The notes beneath the pieces were generated by a model that ran no database searches, was not told the DNA's origin, and saw only the letters and a list, made by a program, of their open reading frames with translations. 64,000 nt of DNA. It comes from Propionivibrio soli (GTDB lineage Bacteria > Pseudomonadota > Gammaproteobacteria > Burkholderiales > Rhodocyclaceae). This document shows, one piece after another, positions 34,411-42,826 of this stretch. The translations under genes and the position numbers were made by a program. Numbering within the stretch: position 1 is the first letter of the stretch; each line of letters begins with the position of its first letter. The DNA lies in the NCBI RefSeq assembly GCF_025770765.1, contig NZ_JANZKY010000013.1:121077-185076 (forward strand), given 5' to 3'.

Positions 34411-35871
34411 ATGAAACACCTCTTTGCAATACTTGCTGTGCTTGGCGCCGTGTTATGCATCTCTCCGGCGTGGGCGCAGGACAATGCGGCTTCGGCTCCC
34501 GCCGCCACCGCCCCGGCGGCCGCGGCTCCTGCTGCGGCGGCAGCGACGCCCGCACCCGCGCCGGTGGTCAACAAGGGCGACAATGCCTGGATCATGATGA
34601 GCGCGGCGCTCGTCATCTTGATGTCGATCCCCGGCCTCGCGCTGTTCTACGGCGGCCTTGTGCGTTCGAAGAACATGCTCTCGGTACTGATGCAAGTCTT
34701 CGTCACGTTTGCGCTGATTAGCGTGCTCTGGGTCTGCTACGGGTATTCCGTCGCCTTTACTGAAGGCGGCGCGTTCTTCGGGACGTTGAGCAAGCTCTTC
34801 CTGAGCGGTGTGACTGTCGATTCCCCGGCGGCGACCTTCAGCAAGGGCGTAGTCATCTCCGAGTACGCCTACGTCATCTTCCAGGGCGCGTTCGCGGCGA
34901 TCACCTGCGGCCTCATCGTAGGCGCGTTTGCCGAGCGGGCAAAGTTCTCCGCCGTGCTCGTGTTCATGGTGCTCTGGTTTACGTTCTCGTACTTGCCGAT
35001 GGCACACATGGTCTGGTACTGGGCCGGTCCGGACGCCTACGTCGACGCAGCGGCGGGTGAAGCCGCGGGCAAAACGGCCGGGTACTTGTTTCAGAAGGGC
35101 GCCCTGGACTTCGCCGGCGGCACCGTGGTCCACATCAACGCGGCGGTGGCTGGCCTCGTGGGCGCGTTCCTGATGGGCAAGCGGGTCGGCTACGGCCGCG
35201 AGTCGATGGCGCCGCACAGCCTGACGTTCACCATGATCGGCGCCTCGTTGCTGTGGTTCGGCTGGTTCGGCTTCAACGCAGGCTCGGCGCTCGAGGCGAG
35301 TGGCGGTTCTGCGCTGGCGATGGTGAACACCTGGGTGGCGACGGCCTGCGCGACGATGTCCTGGATGCTCGTGGAATGGATGCTCAAAGACAAGCCGTCG
35401 ATGCTCGGTGCGGCGTCCGGCGCTGTCGCAGGCCTCGTTGCCATCACGCCAGCGGCCGGTTTCGTCGGCGTACCGGGGGCCATTGCCATCGGGTTGCTGG
35501 CCGGTGTGATCTGTCTGTGGGGCGTGAATGGCCTGAAGCGCATGCTTGGTGCGGACGACTCGCTCGACGTGTTCGGCGTCCACGGTGTGGGCGGCATTCT
35601 CGGCGCCATCCTGACCGGCGTGTTTGCCGCGCCGTCGCTCGGTGGTACCGGGGTCTACGACTACGTCGCGAACAAGGTCGCCGATTACGACATGACGGCG
35701 CAAGTCATCAGCCAGTTGTGGGGCGTCGGCACCACGATCATCTGGTCGGGTATCGTCTCGGTGGTGGCTTACAAGATCGTCGATATGCTGATTGGCCTGC
35801 GCGTTCCGGAAGAAGAAGAACGCGAAGGCTTGGACATCACTTCCCACGGCGAAACCGCGTACCACATCTAG
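34411..35871 (+). CDS. amtB: Ammonium transporter AmtB
   Basis: A 486-aa Amt/MEP/Rh channel trimer subunit. A cleavable signal peptide (ends A-W-A-Q) is followed by an Ala/Pro-rich linker of about 30 residues, longer than in E. coli. Eleven TMs follow, including ALFYGGLVRSKNMLSVLMQ, the Phe gate G-A-F-A-A-I-T-C-G, pore His in DFAGGTVVHINAAVAGLVGAF, GASLLWFGWFGFNAGSAL, and DDSLDVFGVHGVGGILGAIL with the second pore His. The C-terminal cytoplasmic tail (VPEEEEREGLDITSHGETAYHI) is the conserved GlnK contact. AAGGAG precedes the ATG at 34411. Transported species is ammonium entering as NH3 plus H+. Confidence 0.96.
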   Translation: MKHLFAILAVLGAVLCISPAWAQDNAASAPAATAPAAAAPAAAAATPAPAPVVNKGDNAWIMMSAALVILMSIPGLALFYGGLVRSKNMLSVLMQVFVTFALISVLWVCYGYSVAFTEGGAFFGTLSKLFLSGVTVDSPAATFSKGVVISEYAYVIFQGAFAAITCGLIVGAFAERAKFSAVLVFMVLWFTFSYLPMAHMVWYWAGPDAYVDAAAGEAAGKTAGYLFQKGALDFAGGTVVHINAAVAGLVGAFLMGKRVGYGRESMAPHSLTFTMIGASLLWFGWFGFNAGSALEASGGSALAMVNTWVATACATMSWMLVEWMLKDKPSMLGAASGAVAGLVAITPAAGFVGVPGAIAIGLLAGVICLWGVNGLKRMLGADDSLDVFGVHGVGGILGAILTGVFAAPSLGGTGVYDYVANKVADYDMTAQVISQLWGVGTTIIWSGIVSVVAYKIVDMLIGLRVPEEEEREGLDITSHGETAYHI

Positions 35872-35900
35872 CCTTTTTATCCTCGTAGCAAAGCCACTTT

Positions 35901-35929
35901 CGGGCGCCCAAGGGCGCCCGTCTTTTTTT
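35901..35929 (+). terminator. Rho-independent terminator after amtB
   Basis: A perfect 8-bp stem CGGGCGCC/GGCGCCCG with CAAG loop is followed by TCTTTTTTT, 30 nt after the amtB stop. It ends the porin-glnK-amtB transcript. Confidence 0.92.
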
Positions 35930-36163
35930 CTGGTCAGCATGAGAGGCGGCCGGCATTTGCCGTCAAATGCCAACGGCCCGCAGAGACGCATTGCCGCGGC
36001 CGAGGCATACGCCTTGCCCGAAGAACGCGGCAGGTTTAGCCTAAGCGGAGCTGCAACTCCCCTTTGAAATACCGCTATCGCCGCAGGATGTCGCCGGCGC
36101 AAACGACGTGACGTGCGCGCCTACGATGAGGTCTTGTTGGGCCACCTGAAGAGGAAAATCACC

Positions 36164-37624
36164 ATGTCGAATCTGAAGGACGCCGGGCTCTTCCGCTCGC
36201 AATGCTACGTGGATGGAATCTGGACCAACGCCGACCAAGGCGGGACGTTGACGGTGCGCAATCCGGCGACGGGTGAGGAGTTGGGGGCCGTACCGCGCAT
36301 GGGAGGCGACGAGACGCGGCGCGCGATCGCCGCCGCTCACGCCGCTTTGCCAGGATGGCGAGCGCAGACGGCGGCCGCCAGGGGAAAATTGCTGCGCCGC
36401 TGGAGCGACCTGATGCTCGAACACCGTCAGGATCTGGCCCGGATCGTGACGCTGGAGCAAGGCAAGCCGTTAGCCGAATCGGACGGCGAGATCGCTTACG
36501 CGGCGAGCTTTTTCGAGTGGTTCGGCGAGGAAGGAAAACGCGCCTACGGCGAAATTATTCCGACGCACATGGCGGATCGCCGGTTGCTCGTGACCCGCGA
36601 ACCGGTCGGTGTGTGCGCGGCGATCACGCCCTGGAATTTCCCGGCGGCGATGATCACGCGCAAGGCGGGGGCAGCACTGGCGGCCGGCTGCACGATCGTC
36701 GTCAAGCCGGCGAGTCAGACGCCTTTTTCGGCGCTGGCACTCGCGGCGCTCGCCGAGAAAGCGGGACTGCCTCGTGGCGTGTTCAACGTCGTCACCGGTT
36801 CGGCACAGGCCATCGGCGACGAGCTGTGCGCGAATCCTCTGGTGCGTAAACTGTCGTTTACCGGTTCCACGGAAACCGGTTCCCGGCTGATCGCCCAGTG
36901 TGCGCCGACGGTGAAAAAGCTATCGATGGAGTTGGGTGGCAACGCGCCGTTTATCGTCTTCGACGATGCGGATCTCGACGCGGCCGTTACCGGCGCGATC
37001 GCCTCGAAGTACAGGAATTCCGGCCAGACGTGCGTCTGCGCGAACCGTCTATTGGTGCAGGACAGCGTCTATGACGTCTTTGCTGAGAAGTTGTCGGCGA
37101 CGGTCGCGGCGCTCCAGGTCGGCAATGGCCTGGAGGCGGGTGTCGCTCAAGGACCTTTGATCGACGAGGCCGCGCTCAAGAAGGTGGAAAGCCTTGTCGC
37201 CGATGCGGTGCAGAAAGGCGCGCGGGTTGTGCGGGGCGGGCGTCGGCATGCCCTCGGCGGTACCTTCTACGAGCCGACGATCCTCGCCGATGCGACCCCA
37301 GCCATGCGGCTTGCCCGCGAAGAGTTGTTCGCTCCCGTGGCGCCGCTGTTCCGCTTCCGCGACGAAAAAGAAGCCGTCGCCATGGCAAACGACACCGAGT
37401 ACGGGCTCGCCGCCTACTTCTACGCCCGCGACATCGGCCGCATCATGCGCGTTTCAGAGCAGCTCGAGTATGGGATGGTGGGCGTCAACACCGGCATCAT
37501 TTCGACGGCGATTGCCCCCTTTGGCGGAGTCAAATCGTCGGGTCTCGGCAGGGAAGGCTCGCGCCACGGCCTCGACGAGTACCTCGAAATAAAGTACGTG
37601 TGCCTGGCAGGAATCGATCGGTAA
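36164..37624 (+). CDS. gabD: NAD(P)-dependent succinate-semialdehyde dehydrogenase family
   Basis: A 486-aa aldehyde dehydrogenase. Conserved elements: PWNFPAAMITRKAGAALAAGCTIVVKPA (cofactor binding), FTGSTETG, catalytic Glu in LELGGNAPFIVF, catalytic Cys in NSGQTCVCANR, and the C-terminal PFGGVKSSGLGREG. The sequence around the Cys and the R-x-x-P-V-G-V-C-A-A-I-T-P-W-N-F-P motif fit GabD-type enzymes, which oxidise succinate semialdehyde to succinate. The start ATG at 36164 has GAGGAAA upstream; 36113 is unlikely. No GABA aminotransferase is nearby. The aldolase-like gene follows 54 nt later. Confidence 0.88.
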   Translation: MSNLKDAGLFRSQCYVDGIWTNADQGGTLTVRNPATGEELGAVPRMGGDETRRAIAAAHAALPGWRAQTAAARGKLLRRWSDLMLEHRQDLARIVTLEQGKPLAESDGEIAYAASFFEWFGEEGKRAYGEIIPTHMADRRLLVTREPVGVCAAITPWNFPAAMITRKAGAALAAGCTIVVKPASQTPFSALALAALAEKAGLPRGVFNVVTGSAQAIGDELCANPLVRKLSFTGSTETGSRLIAQCAPTVKKLSMELGGNAPFIVFDDADLDAAVTGAIASKYRNSGQTCVCANRLLVQDSVYDVFAEKLSATVAALQVGNGLEAGVAQGPLIDEAALKKVESLVADAVQKGARVVRGGRRHALGGTFYEPTILADATPAMRLAREELFAPVAPLFRFRDEKEAVAMANDTEYGLAAYFYARDIGRIMRVSEQLEYGMVGVNTGIISTAIAPFGGVKSSGLGREGSRHGLDEYLEIKYVCLAGIDR

Positions 37625-37678
37625 GGCTTCGTGGCCGGGCGTATCATTTCGCTTCGTCCTCGAAAGCACGATACCGCG

Positions 37679-38338
37679 ATGAAATCCTTCCACCTTTACC
37701 TCGACAGCGCCGACCTTGAGGAGGTGCGTCAGTGCTTGCCGCATCCCGTCGTTCATGGAGTGACGACGAACCCGACGCTGCTTAAACGCGCCGGGGTTCG
37801 CCCTGCCGAGCGGTCGCGGCTCTTCGAGCAGCTGTTGCGGTTCGGAGCCAAGCAGGTGCAGGCGCAGGTTTCGTCAAGCGATGCCGACGGGATGTTGCGC
37901 GACGCCCAAGCGTTGTTGCAAGGTTTCGATGTCGGCCAGATCGTCATCAAGATTCCGGCGACCCGTGAAGGGTTGCGCGCCGGTGCGACGCTGACCACCG
38001 AAGGCGTGCCAGTGACCTTCACCGCCGTCTATGCTCAGGAACAAGCCCATTTCGCAGCCCAACTCGATGCCGCGTATGCTGCCCCTTATCTCGGGCGCCT
38101 TGAAGACGCCGGCATCGACGGGCTGGCGTTGATTCGGCAGATGCAAGGACTCATCGAGCGCAGTAATGCGCAAACGCGCCTGCTCGTGGCCAGTATTCGC
38201 TCTCGGGCGGCCTATCTTGCGCTGCTGGAGATCGGTGTCGGCGCGATCACGATTCCGCCGCGCCTCTTTCCCGAGCTGCTCGACCACGACGCGACTCAAG
38301 AGGCGGAAAAGGTTTTCCTGGCCGACGCGGCAGGGTGA
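37679..38338 (+). CDS. Transaldolase/fructose-6-phosphate aldolase family protein
   Basis: The 219-aa protein has the short transaldolase (FSA/MipB) architecture: F-H-L-Y-L-D-S-A-D at the first strand with the conserved Asp, GVTTNPTLLKRAG, and the Schiff-base Lys in QIVIKIPATREGL, then GVPVTFTAVYAQEQ and the C-terminal phosphate loop region. True FSA cleaves fructose 6-phosphate to dihydroxyacetone and glyceraldehyde 3-phosphate; transaldolases transfer dihydroxyacetone. The sequence alone does not decide. Start ATG at 37679 is preferred over 37631 since M-K-S-F-H-L-Y-L-D-S-A is the conserved start. Probably co-transcribed with the upstream dehydrogenase gene. Confidence 0.85.
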   Translation: MKSFHLYLDSADLEEVRQCLPHPVVHGVTTNPTLLKRAGVRPAERSRLFEQLLRFGAKQVQAQVSSSDADGMLRDAQALLQGFDVGQIVIKIPATREGLRAGATLTTEGVPVTFTAVYAQEQAHFAAQLDAAYAAPYLGRLEDAGIDGLALIRQMQGLIERSNAQTRLLVASIRSRAAYLALLEIGVGAITIPPRLFPELLDHDATQEAEKVFLADAAG

Positions 38339-38373
38339 TCGGTAGCGCAGAATTTCACCTCTCCCGCCGGTAC

Positions 38374-38408
38374 CTGAAACGGAGCGGGCCCCGCCGGCTC
38401 CGTTTCAG
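38374..38408. terminator. Long hairpin shared by convergent genes
   Basis: A perfect 12-bp inverted repeat CTGAAACGGAGC/GCTCCGTTTCAG with an 11-nt loop. Its right arm includes the cfa stop codon (38405-38407), so it lies at the 3' ends of both the transaldolase-like gene and cfa. It lacks T-runs; bidirectional terminator is the simplest reading. Confidence 0.6.
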
Positions 38409-39586
38409 CGGACCGAGCGATAAACCCCTGTGCGGGCGCGCTTGCTCATGACCACCTGCCAGAGTTGGCCCTGGCGAGCGCGGAAGAAGCCGGCACAGCT
38501 CATCAAGTAATACTTCCACATGCGGTAGAAGCGTTCGCCGTACTTCTCGCACAGATCGTCCCAGCCGCGCTCGAAATTCTCCCACCACGCCATCAGCGTG
38601 CGATCGTAGTCGGGGCCGAAGTTGTGCCAATCCTCGATCAGGAAACGACCCTCGACGGCATTGGAAATCTCGGTCGCGGCAGGCAGATGGCCGTTCGGAA
38701 AGATGTACTTGTCGATCCACGGGTCGACCTTGCGCGTCGGCCGATAGTTGCCGATGGTGTGTAGCAGGAACAGTCCATGGTCCTTGAGAACGCGCTCAGC
38801 AACCTCGAAAAACGAAGGATAGTTTTTCGGGCCGACGTGCTCGAACATGCCGACTGAGACCACCTTGTCGAAGTGGCCATCGAGCTTGCGGTAGTCCATC
38901 AACTCGATATGCACGGGCAAGCCGGCGCAACGCTCACGGGCAAGCGCCTGCTGCTCGACCGACACGGTAATGCCGACCACCTCGACGTTGTAGCGCTCTG
39001 CCGCGAAGCGAGCCAGGCCGCCCCAGCCACAACCGATGTCGAGAAGGCGTTCGCCAGGCCGCAGTTCGAGTTTGCGACAGATCATGTCGAGCTTATGCTC
39101 CTGCGCGTCGGCGAGGCTATTCGCTCGCGCCCAGTAAGCGCACGAGTAGCTCATCGTCGGGTCGAGCATCGTCGTGAATACGTCGTTGCCGATGTTGTAG
39201 TGACGTTCGCCGACCTGGAAGGCGCGGCGCATCGACTGCAGGTTGAACAGCGTGTGACGAAGCACCGCCTTCGTCGAGCGCAACCAGGCCCACCGGTCGG
39301 CTTGCCGGTCGGCGTCGACCGAGAGCAACCGGTGGAAGAGTTGATCGAGGCGGGCACATTCCCACCATCCGTCCATGTAGGCTTCGCCGAAGCCGAGCGA
39401 GCCGTCGACGAAAATGCGCCGATAAAGCCGCGGGTCGAGGACTTGGATATCCCAAGGATCGTTGCCATTGAATCGGAACCCGGCGGCGGCCGCCAAGGAC
39501 TGCAAGGTGGATGGAACGTGCCCCGTGTCGGACTGGGCTTCCAGGTCGGGCCGATTCTCGGGATTCGTCAGCGTCGTCGATCGCAT
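38405..39586 (-). CDS. cfa: Cyclopropane-fatty-acyl-phospholipid synthase
   Basis: Cfa methylates unsaturated acyl chains of membrane phospholipids using SAM, forming cyclopropane rings, usually in stationary phase or acid stress. The 393-aa protein has Y-N-I-G-N-D-V-F-T-T-M-L-D-P-T-M-S-Y-S-C-A-Y-W at the substrate region, SAM motif I LDIGCGWGGLARFAAERY, M-F-E-H-V-G-x-K-N-Y, and the C-terminal W-K-Y-Y-L-M-S-C-A-G-F-F-R. The Cys in YSCAYW and E/H residues of MFEHVG fit the bicarbonate site of the family. Start ATG 39584-39586 follows GGAGGAAG. It appears monocistronic. Confidence 0.95.
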   Translation of the reverse strand: MRSTTLTNPENRPDLEAQSDTGHVPSTLQSLAAAAGFRFNGNDPWDIQVLDPRLYRRIFVDGSLGFGEAYMDGWWECARLDQLFHRLLSVDADRQADRWAWLRSTKAVLRHTLFNLQSMRRAFQVGERHYNIGNDVFTTMLDPTMSYSCAYWARANSLADAQEHKLDMICRKLELRPGERLLDIGCGWGGLARFAAERYNVEVVGITVSVEQQALARERCAGLPVHIELMDYRKLDGHFDKVVSVGMFEHVGPKNYPSFFEVAERVLKDHGLFLLHTIGNYRPTRKVDPWIDKYIFPNGHLPAATEISNAVEGRFLIEDWHNFGPDYDRTLMAWWENFERGWDDLCEKYGERFYRMWKYYLMSCAGFFRARQGQLWQVVMSKRARTGVYRSVR

Positions 39587-39847
39587 GCCACTTCCTCCGT
39601 TTGCCGAAAGACAGGCAAACGAGAGACCCGCGGCTTATCTGCCGCTTGTCATTCACATGCCTGCATCACAACACTATAGACGCTCGCAAACGGGTATTCC
39701 GTTCGCCAGACGTCCGGTTAGGCGTCCGCGAAAGAATTAGGCAACGGAATAGACGATAGTTCCGCGTGATCGGCGGAGAAGGGCGACGGTCGCAAGCCCC
39801 GGGGACAACTGGAAGGGAGGGGTTCCCCGGGCACTCAAAGGTAGACG

Positions 39848-40426
39848 CTATTCCTTGATCGCTTCGACGGCGATGTCGATCGTCACCTCGTCGCCAACCG
39901 TGGGTGCATATTTCCCGGCATTGAATTGGGTCCTGCTGATCTTCGTCGTCGCGTTCGCGCCGAGCGCATCCTTCTTCAGCATCGGATGGGGAACGGCCTT
40001 GAACGAGGTGACGGCCAGCGTGACCGGCCGTGTGACGCCCTTGATCGTCAGGTTACCCTCGATGGCGGCCGGCGCGTCGCCGTCGAAGCGTACTGCCGTC
40101 GATTTGAACGTGGCCGTCGGATACGTCGCCGTATCGAGGAAATCCGCCCCCTGGATGTGCTCGTTGAAGAGCGGGAATCCGGTGTCGACCGACTTGGTAT
40201 CGATCACGATGTCCACCGAGCCGGTTTTCGCTTCCCTATCGAACACGATCTTGCCGGTCGTTTTGTTGAAGCGGCTCAGCTGCGTGGTAAAACCAAGGTG
40301 GCTGTAGGAAAAGCGAGGAAAGGTGTGCGCCCCGTCGATGACATAGGTCTCGGGTGCGGCGAATGCCGACCCGCCGAGGGCGGCGAACGCGGTAACGGCG
40401 AGCGTCAGGCGGAGGGCTCTTTTCAT
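39848..40426 (-). CDS. YceI family periplasmic protein (second copy)
   Basis: The 192-aa protein has a signal peptide (ends G-S-A-F-A) and a YceI lipocalin-like barrel: YVIDGAHTFPRFSYSHLGF, K-T-G-K-I-V-F-D-R-E, D-I-V-I-D-T-K-S-V-D-T-G, FLDTATYPTATFKSTAV and L-T-I-K-G-V-T-R-P-V-T-L-A-V. The family binds long isoprenoid chains in known structures; cellular function is unsettled. It is the third gene of the cytochrome b561-yceI-yceI unit, 54 nt after the first yceI. AAGGAG precedes the ATG. Confidence 0.9.
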   Translation of the reverse strand: MKRALRLTLAVTAFAALGGSAFAAPETYVIDGAHTFPRFSYSHLGFTTQLSRFNKTTGKIVFDREAKTGSVDIVIDTKSVDTGFPLFNEHIQGADFLDTATYPTATFKSTAVRFDGDAPAAIEGNLTIKGVTRPVTLAVTSFKAVPHPMLKKDALGANATTKISRTQFNAGKYAPTVGDEVTIDIAVEAIKE

Positions 40427-40480
40427 GCGGGGGAACTCCTTGCGGGTGGTGGTGATGGATTGAATTGGCCGCGGACCGCT

Positions 40481-41050
40481 CTATTTGGCGCCCGCGACGA
40501 TGTGGAACTTGACCTGGATTTCGTTGGCAACGGTGCCGAAATCGGCCCATTGCCCTTCGCCAATGGCGAAATCGGCTCGCTTGATCGTAAATGCACCGTC
40601 GAAGGCGGCCGTATTGCCCTGGACCGTCACGTTCGTCGGGGCGGTGACAGTCTGCGTGCGTCCCTTGATCGTTAGCGGGCCCGTGACTTCATAACGGTTA
40701 CCGCCAAGGGCTTTCACGCTGCTCGCTGAGAACGTCGCCTTCGGATAGGTTTTGGCATCAAACCAGGCTTTGCCGGCGACCTCGCTATCGCCTTCGGCAA
40801 AGCCCGTATCGATGCTGGCGACATCAACGTCGAGACTCACCCGGGCGTTCGCTGGCTTGGCCGGGTCGAAGGCGAGTTGTGCCATAAATTTCTTGAAGTG
40901 CCCGTCCATGCCGACCCCCATCTGTTTGTAGGCGAAGGCGATCGTGCTTTGCGAGTTCTGGACGACGCTGAATTCAGCCGCCTGCGTTGCGAGGGGAAGA
41001 AGGCCAACGGCGGCGCCAAAGGCGAGGGTGCTGATCGAACGGAATGTCAT
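40481..41050 (-). CDS. YceI family periplasmic protein (first copy)
   Basis: The 189-aa protein has a signal peptide (ends A-T-Q-A) and the YceI fold: EFSVVQNSQSTIAFAYKQMGVGMDGHF, V-S-L-D-V-D-V-A-S-I-D-T-G-F, WFDAKTYPKATFSASSV and GPLTIKGRTQTVTAPTNV. It differs clearly from the neighbouring copy, so the pair is an old duplication or separate recruits. Start ATG at 41048-41050 (M-T-F-R-S-I-S-T-L-A-F-G). It lies between cytochrome b561 and the second YceI gene; this order is common in Proteobacteria and suggests a joint redox role. Confidence 0.9.
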   Translation of the reverse strand: MTFRSISTLAFGAAVGLLPLATQAAEFSVVQNSQSTIAFAYKQMGVGMDGHFKKFMAQLAFDPAKPANARVSLDVDVASIDTGFAEGDSEVAGKAWFDAKTYPKATFSASSVKALGGNRYEVTGPLTIKGRTQTVTAPTNVTVQGNTAAFDGAFTIKRADFAIGEGQWADFGTVANEIQVKFHIVAGAK

Positions 41051-41103
41051 GGTTTCTCCGAAGCGTTTTCGATTTCCGACAAGCTGAGGGTGCTCCGGTC
41101 CGG

Positions 41104-41640
41104 CTAGCGCGCGTGGCGCCCTGGCAGCATGCGGGTGAGCACGTCGTCTTTGTCGACGAAGTGGTGCTTGAGCGCCGCCGCCGCGTGTCCGGCAACCACG
41201 GCCGCCAGCGCCACGTTCAGCGACCAATGCAGGGAGGCGAGCAGGTCGCCCAGTTCCTTGTTACGGGCCAGGAGGTCCGGAAGCGGCAAGATGCCGAACA
41301 ATACAGTCTGCGTGCCCTTGGCCGAACTCATTAGCCAGCCGGAAAACGGCACCGCCAGCATCAGCAGGTAAAGGAGGCCGTGTCCGGCATGTGCGATTGC
41401 CTGCATGCGGCGGGACATGGTTCCTGGCAGGGGCGGCGGTGTGCGCGTCAGGCGCCAGAGAATGCGCCCGACCGCCAGCATGAAGAGAATGACGCCGGCC
41501 CATTTGTGCCAGGAGTAAAACTGCAGCTTCTGCGGCGAGAAGGGCAGGTCGGTCATGTATAGACCGAACACAAAGAGCCCCGCCAATCCCGCGGCCATCA
41601 GCCAATGCAAAACGATTGCCGTCGTCGAGTATTTAGTCAT
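41104..41640 (-). CDS. cybB: Cytochrome b561 (CybB type)
   Basis: The 178-aa integral membrane diheme cytochrome has four TMs: YSTTAIVLHWLMAAGLAGLFVFGLYM with a heme His in LHW, Y-S-W-H-K-W-A-G-V-I-L-F with His, H-A-G-H-G-L-L-Y-L-L-M-L-A-V-P-F-S-G-W, and LHWSLNVALAAVVAGHAAAALKHHF. The family oxidises ubiquinol and can pass electrons to oxygen or superoxide. Start ATG 41638-41640. First gene of the unit with two YceI genes, divergent from a LysR gene whose box lies between. Confidence 0.92.
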   Translation of the reverse strand: MTKYSTTAIVLHWLMAAGLAGLFVFGLYMTDLPFSPQKLQFYSWHKWAGVILFMLAVGRILWRLTRTPPPLPGTMSRRMQAIAHAGHGLLYLLMLAVPFSGWLMSSAKGTQTVLFGILPLPDLLARNKELGDLLASLHWSLNVALAAVVAGHAAAALKHHFVDKDDVLTRMLPGRHAR

Positions 41641-41802
41641 GGAGTGCGTATCAATTCCGTCGCGTCGCGTTACGGCACGATCGGGTAAATGGCTCGGTCC
41701 TCGGAAGGGGCAAGAAGGTAACCCAGTGCCCCGGGATGTGACCGCAGACGACACTGTACGGATTGTGGCTGTGCCAAAATAGGCGACAATCTGGAAAGGT
41801 TT

Positions 41803-41819
41803 GTTGCTCTAGTTGCAAC
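41803..41819 (+). promoter_or_regulatory. LysR-type box between cybB and the divergent regulator
   Basis: GTTGC-N7-GCAAC is a perfect dyad containing T-N11-A, the standard LysR-type core. It lies about 40 bp upstream of the LysR start and 160 bp upstream of cybB, suiting autoregulation and control of the cybB-yceI genes. Confidence 0.6.
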
Positions 41820-41858
41820 AGTTTACCGGCAAATACCCTTTCGCTCGGAATTCCGCTT

Positions 41859-42770
41859 ATGGATAAGCTCGACGCAATGCGCCTCTTTTCGCGCGTTGCC
41901 AACCTCGGGAGTTTCTCGGCGGTAGCCGTGCAACTCGGTGTCGCACGTTCTGTCGTTACGCGGCAGGTGGCGGCGCTGGAGTCGCACCTTGGGGCGAAGT
42001 TGCTGGCGCGCAGTACTCGGCGTCTGTCCCTGACGCCGGCCGGTGCCGCTTACCTCGAACGTTGCCGTGCCATCCTCGATCTTGTCGACGTGGCGGAAGC
42101 GGGCATTGCCGAAGACCACCAGACGCCGCGCGGGCTGATCCGGCTCAGTCTTCCTCTCGTCTATGGGCTCAAGTATCTCGCGCCCTGGTTGCTCGAATTC
42201 TCGCAGCGGTATCCCGAGGTCGAGCTGGATATGGACTTTTCGGATCGGCGCGCAAACCTGATCAAGGAAGGGATCGATCTTGCGGTGCGCATTACGCCGC
42301 GTCTCGATCCGAACGACGTGGCCCGCCGTCTTGGCTCGGGCCGCATGGTCGTCGTCGCTTCGCCAGGCTATATCGAGCAGCACGGAGAACCGAAGCACCC
42401 AAGCGAGCTTGTTCGCCACCATTGCCTCGGTTATACGGCAACGGCGAATGCACAGCGGTGGGCATTTTCAGTCGATGGCCGTATCGAAAGTTTCGCCGTG
42501 GCGCGTTCGCGCTTGCAGGCCAACAACGGCGAAGTCCTGCTCAAGGCCGCTTGCGCCGGTTTGGGTATCGCTTACGAACCGATGTTCAGCGCCGGCGAAC
42601 TGCTGGCGAGCGGCCAACTCGTTGAAGTTCTGAAGGACTTTGCGCCGCCGGAAATCGGCATCTACGCGGTGTTGCCGGACAGTCGGCATGTGCCGCACCG
42701 GCTGCGCGTGCTCATGGACTTCCTGCGCGCGCGGATCGGTGAAGAAGGAAGCGCCGAAACTCTCCGCTGA
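41859..42770 (+). CDS. LysR-family transcriptional regulator
   Basis: The 303-aa regulator has an N-terminal winged HTH (MDKLDAMRLFSRVANLGSFSAVAVQLGVARSVVTRQVAALESHLGAKLLARSTRRLSLT) and a periplasmic-binding-like effector domain. M-D-x-L-x-A-M-x-x-F-x-x-V is the AaeR/YafC-like subgroup start. It is divergent from cybB-yceI-yceI with a dyad box between, so that unit is its likely target. Effector is not inferable. ATG at 41859 lacks a strong ribosome site; the longer 41763 reading covers the box and is unlikely. Confidence 0.9.
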   Translation: MDKLDAMRLFSRVANLGSFSAVAVQLGVARSVVTRQVAALESHLGAKLLARSTRRLSLTPAGAAYLERCRAILDLVDVAEAGIAEDHQTPRGLIRLSLPLVYGLKYLAPWLLEFSQRYPEVELDMDFSDRRANLIKEGIDLAVRITPRLDPNDVARRLGSGRMVVVASPGYIEQHGEPKHPSELVRHHCLGYTATANAQRWAFSVDGRIESFAVARSRLQANNGEVLLKAACAGLGIAYEPMFSAGELLASGQLVEVLKDFAPPEIGIYAVLPDSRHVPHRLRVLMDFLRARIGEEGSAETLR

Positions 42771-42826
42771 CGGCATGGGAACATGGCTTGCAGGAAGGCG
42801 GGATTCGCCCTAAAGAAAGCGTGTCC

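Noticed and set aside
38374..38408. 12-bp perfect inverted repeat as an attachment site
   Set aside because: It overlaps the cfa stop between convergent genes with no integrase in the window; a shared 3'-end hairpin is simpler.
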